Assembly: GCA_964650965.1 (NCBI GenBank)
Contig: CAZYYO010000075.1
Span: 1 to 10,344, forward strand
Direction: 5' to 3'
DNA: 10,344 bases
Source of the DNA: CAZYYO01 sp964650965
Lineage (GTDB): Bacteria; Bacillota; Clostridia; Lachnospirales; Lachnospiraceae
The position numbers were made by a program, and so were the translations under genes. Numbering within the stretch: position 1 is the stretch's first letter; every line of letters starts with the position of its first letter. Below the pieces are notes generated by a model. That model was not told the origin of the DNA. It did no database searches and was given only the letters and a program-made list of their open reading frames with translations. This document shows positions 6,668 through 10,344 of this stretch, one piece after another.

Positions 6668-9646
6668 TTATTTCATCATTTCTTTTTTCAGCTTCTGGTC
6701 TTTTACAATGCCCCAGATACCCAGTATCATAAATACTGCTGCAAGAACATCTAATACCTTTAAGATATTTCCAACCATAGAACCTGCACTATTAACAGAT
6801 GCAATTAGGCTGTCATCTCCAATCTCATTGGCATAATTAATATTCTCTGCTAATGCATTGGCATACATATATAGAATGTGCTTAGATGCATTTCTCATTG
6901 CCTGCTGATAGCTGTTAGATGAGGTTTCAAACTGCATGCTTCCAGGATTCATTCCATCCATCCAGGTATCTCCACCTGCACGAAGCATCTGATCTCCATT
7001 CATATACACATGATGATCACAGTAATCTGTAATAACAGCTCCGTCAAAGCCCCACTCATCTCTTAAGATTCCGGTAAGAAGTGCTTCACTTCCTCCTGCC
7101 CATACAGCACCAATACGGTTGTAAGAGGTCATCATACCGGTAGCACCATAATCCTCAACTAACATCTGAAATGGCTCCAAGTAGATTTCTCTTAATGCCT
7201 GCTCGCTCATCCAGGTATAGATGCTGTCTCGGTAAATATAGGACTCTCCATCATTACAGATAAAATGCTTCACCCAGCAATATACGCCGGCATGCTTAGC
7301 TCCCTGTACCGTGTTGCCACAGGCAACTCCTGATAAATAAGCATCCTCTGAATAGTACTCGTAATTACGTCCGTTAAATGGACTTCTGTGAATATTTACA
7401 GCAGGTGCATACCATCCCATGGAACCGCTTGCTGTAGTTTCCTGTCCGATGGCATAACCAATTTCCTCTAACAGCTTGGCATTCCAGCTGCAAGCTAAGG
7501 TGCTGCTGCTTGGGAATCCGGTAGTGGCTGTATTTCCAAAGAATCCGCCAAACTGAGAAGGTCCATCCTGGTCTGAGGTTGCAGTCTTACCAACACTCTT
7601 CACCTCTGCAGTATGCAGATAGCCGTGAAGTACCAGGTCTTCCATTTCCTTCATTGACATCTGGTCTAACAGGTCATCCCAACGTTCATCCTCAGGATTG
7701 GTTCCCAATTCATAGCCTACATCTGTCAGCTTCCCATCCTCTGTAAGCATCAGACCATTATCTGCTCCTGTGGTAATCTTCTCGTCCTTGTCATCAATCC
7801 ATGCATTGGCCATTTCCTCTGTATACAGGTTCAATGCCTTTACAGAATCTGTCATTGCCCGGCTGTCTGTATTCTCTGCTGGGAAGGTTCCCACAAAGTC
7901 TGCTCTGCTCAGGTAGGTAATATTCTGCTGGGAATCATTTCCATCTAAGCTGACACCGTCTATGGCATCTTCCCCTGTAAATTTGTTACTTACTTCATTT
8001 CCGGTAGCAGCATCTGTCTCAACATTGATGGTATCATTTACCTTGCAGGTAAGCGCCATGTCATCTCCTGCTGCCACCGTATGTGCATCGCTGCGAAGAC
8101 TGAAGATATAATCTCCTGCTTCTAACTCATAGCCTGTAAATCCATTATGATCTAAATCATAAGCATCATAGGAAGCCAAATCAGCAACATCTACCGTAAG
8201 GGTTACTTCCTGACTTTCTCCTGGCTCTATGACATCTGTCTTGGCAAATGCTGCCAGATTCACTGCTGCCTTCTCAATGCTGCCTGGGGTATAGGGTGGA
8301 TTGTAATATAATTCTACAATATCCTTACCTGCTACATCTCCTGTATTGGTAACCTGTACCTTAAAGGTAAGGGTATCCTCTGACTGTAACTGACTGTCGG
8401 CCGCTGGAGCCTCTGTTACCTTCCATGAGAAGTCTGTATAGCTTAGTCCATGACCAAATGGATACTGTACAACCCCTTCGTATCCCTGTCCATATTCATT
8501 GTTGATGTCGTTCCAGTAATTCTCAGCATCTGCTGTTTCATACCATTTATATCCTACATAGATACCTTCTGCGTAATCTACGTAAGATACCTGATCGTAT
8601 AATGCAGCTTCGTCTAGATTACCATTGGTAGTGGTTCCATCTGCAGGATACAAGCCTTCTGCATTGGTATAGCTTCCCACTCCTGCCTGTGCAGCATTGG
8701 CATAGCTGGCAGCACTTGCCATATCATATGCCCAGGTATCTGCAGTCTTTCCTGCGAAGGAATCCTCACCCCAGATTAATTCTGGCAAGGCTTCTGCTCC
8801 ATAGGTTCCTGTCAGTCCTGCATAGACACATGCATCTACACCCTCTAAAGACTTCACTGCACCAAGCTCCATAACATTTCCTGTATTTAATACTACAACC
8901 ACCTTGTCATAATTCTGGCTTACGTAGCTTAGTAAATCCAGCTCCTCTGTGGAGAACTCCAGCTGCGTCTTGGTATCATCTTCTACAATTTCTCCGTCCT
9001 TGGTTGTTCTCTTATACTGCTGCTGAGTAGCATCATTACTTTCTCCATTCCAGCGTCCAATAACAACGAAGGCTGTATCGGAATAGGATTTTGCATCCTC
9101 TAACATCTGTGCTGAATAATAATTGGTATCTGTAATTGCCGGCTCATACAAACGTGCCGTCTGCTCTGGCCACGCTCCCAGCGTACGATTATATTCTCTG
9201 GCTTCCTGGAAATCCTCGTACATATTGGTTAAATCTTCATTGTATTCGATTCCATAACTATCTAATGCCTTAAGAAAATCGGTTTTTACCTGAGCAACTC
9301 CACCAGAGCCTGAACCTCCGCCAAGCCATTCTGTGGATGCCCATCCAAATACATTTACCTTGTTGGTATCCTTGGTTAATGGCAATGTAGCATTCTTATT
9401 TTCCAATAATACTGCACTGTCCTTCTCTGCATTTACAGATAACACCTTGGAATCCTTTGTAACCTCTTCTAAATCCCCACTGGCAGCGGTACTGCTGCTT
9501 AAGTAAGAATCCATCATACTTCCCATCATATTTACTGCCACATTAGCAGCTACTACCACCGCCAGGAACACACATGCCAGTGCCATTCCCACTTTACGTC
9601 TGGTAGAATGTGGTCGTTTTACCTTGGATGCTTTATCCTTGTTCAT
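6668..9646 (-). CDS. Membrane-anchored, domain-permuted glycoside hydrolase family 3 enzyme (beta-glucosidase-like)
   Basis: Protein of 992 residues with start ATG 9644-9646 and AAGGAGGAAG (9655-9664) 8 bases upstream. A basic N-terminus (KRPHSTRRK) precedes a transmembrane helix (about 18-40), and a second helix lies at about 959-982 before a Lys-rich tail, so both ends should be cytoplasmic and the enzyme external. The GH3 domains are in reversed order. First comes the alpha/beta sandwich (about 65-405, with GRWNGESND containing Glu202, the acid/base candidate, and YPFGHGLSYTDF). A fibronectin III-like domain follows (about 425-520), then the TIM barrel (about 650-900, with DQDGP, GRNYEYYSED, KHFICND and VITDYCD). 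Asp874 fits the nucleophile. The same order is known in Butyrivibrio fibrisolvens and Ruminococcus albus beta-glucosidases. The likely role is to release beta-linked sugars outside the membrane; the substrate is uncertain. Confidence 0.9.
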   Translation of the reverse strand: MNKDKASKVKRPHSTRRKVGMALACVFLAVVVAANVAVNMMGSMMDSYLSSSTAASGDLEEVTKDSKVLSVNAEKDSAVLLENKNATLPLTKDTNKVNVFGWASTEWLGGGSGSGGVAQVKTDFLKALDSYGIEYNEDLTNMYEDFQEAREYNRTLGAWPEQTARLYEPAITDTNYYSAQMLEDAKSYSDTAFVVIGRWNGESNDATQQQYKRTTKDGEIVEDDTKTQLEFSTEELDLLSYVSQNYDKVVVVLNTGNVMELGAVKSLEGVDACVYAGLTGTYGAEALPELIWGEDSFAGKTADTWAYDMASAASYANAAQAGVGSYTNAEGLYPADGTTTNGNLDEAALYDQVSYVDYAEGIYVGYKWYETADAENYWNDINNEYGQGYEGVVQYPFGHGLSYTDFSWKVTEAPAADSQLQSEDTLTFKVQVTNTGDVAGKDIVELYYNPPYTPGSIEKAAVNLAAFAKTDVIEPGESQEVTLTVDVADLASYDAYDLDHNGFTGYELEAGDYIFSLRSDAHTVAAGDDMALTCKVNDTINVETDAATGNEVSNKFTGEDAIDGVSLDGNDSQQNITYLSRADFVGTFPAENTDSRAMTDSVKALNLYTEEMANAWIDDKDEKITTGADNGLMLTEDGKLTDVGYELGTNPEDERWDDLLDQMSMKEMEDLVLHGYLHTAEVKSVGKTATSDQDGPSQFGGFFGNTATTGFPSSSTLACSWNAKLLEEIGYAIGQETTASGSMGWYAPAVNIHRSPFNGRNYEYYSEDAYLSGVACGNTVQGAKHAGVYCWVKHFICNDGESYIYRDSIYTWMSEQALREIYLEPFQMLVEDYGATGMMTSYNRIGAVWAGGSEALLTGILRDEWGFDGAVITDYCDHHVYMNGDQMLRAGGDTWMDGMNPGSMQFETSSNSYQQAMRNASKHILYMYANALAENINYANEIGDDSLIASVNSAGSMVGNILKVLDVLAAVFMILGIWGIVKDQKLKKEMMK

Positions 9647-9712
9647 TCTTCCAACTTCCTCCTTCTATCGGGGCAGACGGATTTTGTCTTACCCAGCTTT
9701 ATTTATGCTAGA

Positions 9713-9718
9713 AGTATA
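9713..9718 (-). promoter_or_regulatory. Candidate -10 box of the GH3 gene
   Basis: TATACT on the minus strand lies about 67 bases before the GH3 start. No acceptable -35 box is found at 16-18 bp, so transcription may depend on an activator. Two regulator-like repeats lie 32-60 bases upstream of it. Confidence 0.35.
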
Positions 9719-9750
9719 ACGAATAAATGACCCAAGGATGTGTAAACTTC

Positions 9751-9779
9751 CTAATCGGTAATTTTTCTGCATAAATGGT
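9751..9779 (-). promoter_or_regulatory. Two LytTR-like direct repeats upstream of GH3
   Basis: On the minus strand ACCATTTAT (9771-9779) and ACCGATTAG (9751-9759) start 20 bp apart. Each differs by one base from the degenerate LytTR half-site as I recall it (W-M-M-G-T-T-N-R-K). LytTR pairs are usually 21-22 bp apart, so the spacing is slightly short. The place is right for activation of the weak GH3 promoter, and the adjacent kinase belongs to a class that works with LytTR regulators. This is inference. Confidence 0.3.
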
Positions 9780-9787
9780 AAATTTCT

Positions 9788-10344
9788 CTATGTATTTATG
9801 GACGGAAATACAATTGTCACACGGAAAACATGAGGCTTGGCATCTATCTCCATAGAGCCATGATATTTTGCCACTATTTTCTCCATGCTCCTTAATCCAT
9901 ATCCATGCAGGCTTTGGTCTGCCTTTCTTGTACGAAGTCTGCCCTAATGATATGAGAGATTACCATCATAACAATTCTCCACATCCAGGGTCACCACGCC
10001 TGCCCGCTTCGCCAAGGTTACATTGATGACCCGTTCTTCTATTGCTTTAACCTGCCTGCAGGCCTCAATTGCGTTATCCAGAATATTTCCCAGCAGGGCA
10101 TAAATATCTCCAATTGCCATATGATTTAACAGACTTCCATCTGCCATACAGGTCCACTGGATATCATTTTCCCGGCACAGAAGTCCTTTTTCCGTCAACA
10201 CCGTATCCACTGCCTCATTTCCTGTACGAAAAATAGTATCATAAATCAATACGTCTTTCTCCAGCTCTTGAAGCAAATCTTCTTTCTCTGGACAGTCAGG
10301 TGTCCTTCGCAGCATGCCAATCTGGTGCTTTAAATCATGACTCT
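9788..10344 (-). pseudogene. GHKL (AgrC-like) sensor histidine kinase, 3' part, interrupted by in-frame TAG
   Basis: The gene enters from the right edge already in frame (SHDLKHQIG, a candidate phospho-acceptor His in HDLKH). It continues through a helical dimerisation region, the ATPase N-box NILDNAIEA and the D-box region DVENCYDGN. A TAG at 9944-9946 then interrupts it. The same frame stays open for 51 more codons to TAG 9788-9790 and encodes what the family needs next: the G-box GYGLRSMEKIVAKYHG and a closing beta strand VFRVTIVFP. No frameshift is needed, so one substitution (for example AAG, CAG or GAG to TAG) explains it. Without read-through the product lacks the last ATP-binding motif and is probably inactive. 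Kinases of this class sense peptides or surface signals and pass phosphate to a LytTR response regulator, presumably encoded to the right. A sequencing error remains possible. Confidence 0.8.

Noticed and set aside
9788..9946. Frameshift as the cause of the broken kinase
   Set aside because: The downstream 51 codons are in exactly the same frame, so a single nonsense codon is enough.

Overview
The window looks like a chromosomal carbohydrate-use region of a gut or rumen Clostridia bacterium, most likely a Lachnospiraceae. This is inferred from the moderate GC, strong AGGAGG-type ribosome sites, a lipoprotein with a tandem SGNH fold, a domain-permuted membrane GH3 enzyme, a GH2 enzyme beside an AraC-type regulator, and an AgrC-like GHKL kinase. 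No RNA gene, prophage, transposase or CRISPR array was seen.

Layout from left to right. Positions 1-492 hold a partial copy (A) of a long non-coding repeat. Positions 522-1961 (minus) encode a secreted lipoprotein with two SGNH-hydrolase domains. Positions about 2071-2831 hold a complete copy (B) of the repeat. Positions 2861-5269 (minus) encode a cytoplasmic GH2 beta-glycosidase. Positions 5470-6579 (plus) encode an AraC-family regulator, divergent from the GH2 gene. A shared hairpin at 6618-6657 terminates it against the convergent GH3 gene (6668-9646, minus), whose product is anchored in the membrane at both ends. At the right edge, 9788-10344 (minus) is the 3' part of a GHKL histidine kinase carrying an in-frame TAG 51 codons before its apparent natural end.

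The genes fit a simple glycan-use scheme. The lipoprotein and the GH3 enzyme act outside the cytoplasmic membrane on acylated or beta-linked glycans. The GH2 enzyme finishes imported oligosaccharides in the cytoplasm. The AraC regulator probably controls the divergent GH2 promoter, where three 9-base repeats lie exactly 15 bp apart beside the -35 box. The kinase belongs to a LytTR-type two-component system that may act on the GH3 promoter. These links are inferred from gene order and visible sites.

The most unusual content is the repeat. Each full copy holds two large near-palindromic hairpin units of about 230-245 bp in inverted orientation, with a conserved linker between them. The inner sequence of the units is nearly constant. 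The 30-33 bp outer stems differ completely between the two units, yet each remains self-complementary. Both copies start about 30 bp beyond the stop codon of a minus-strand gene, include that gene's terminator, and carry a G-quadruplex motif next to it. I do not recognise the element as a named family.
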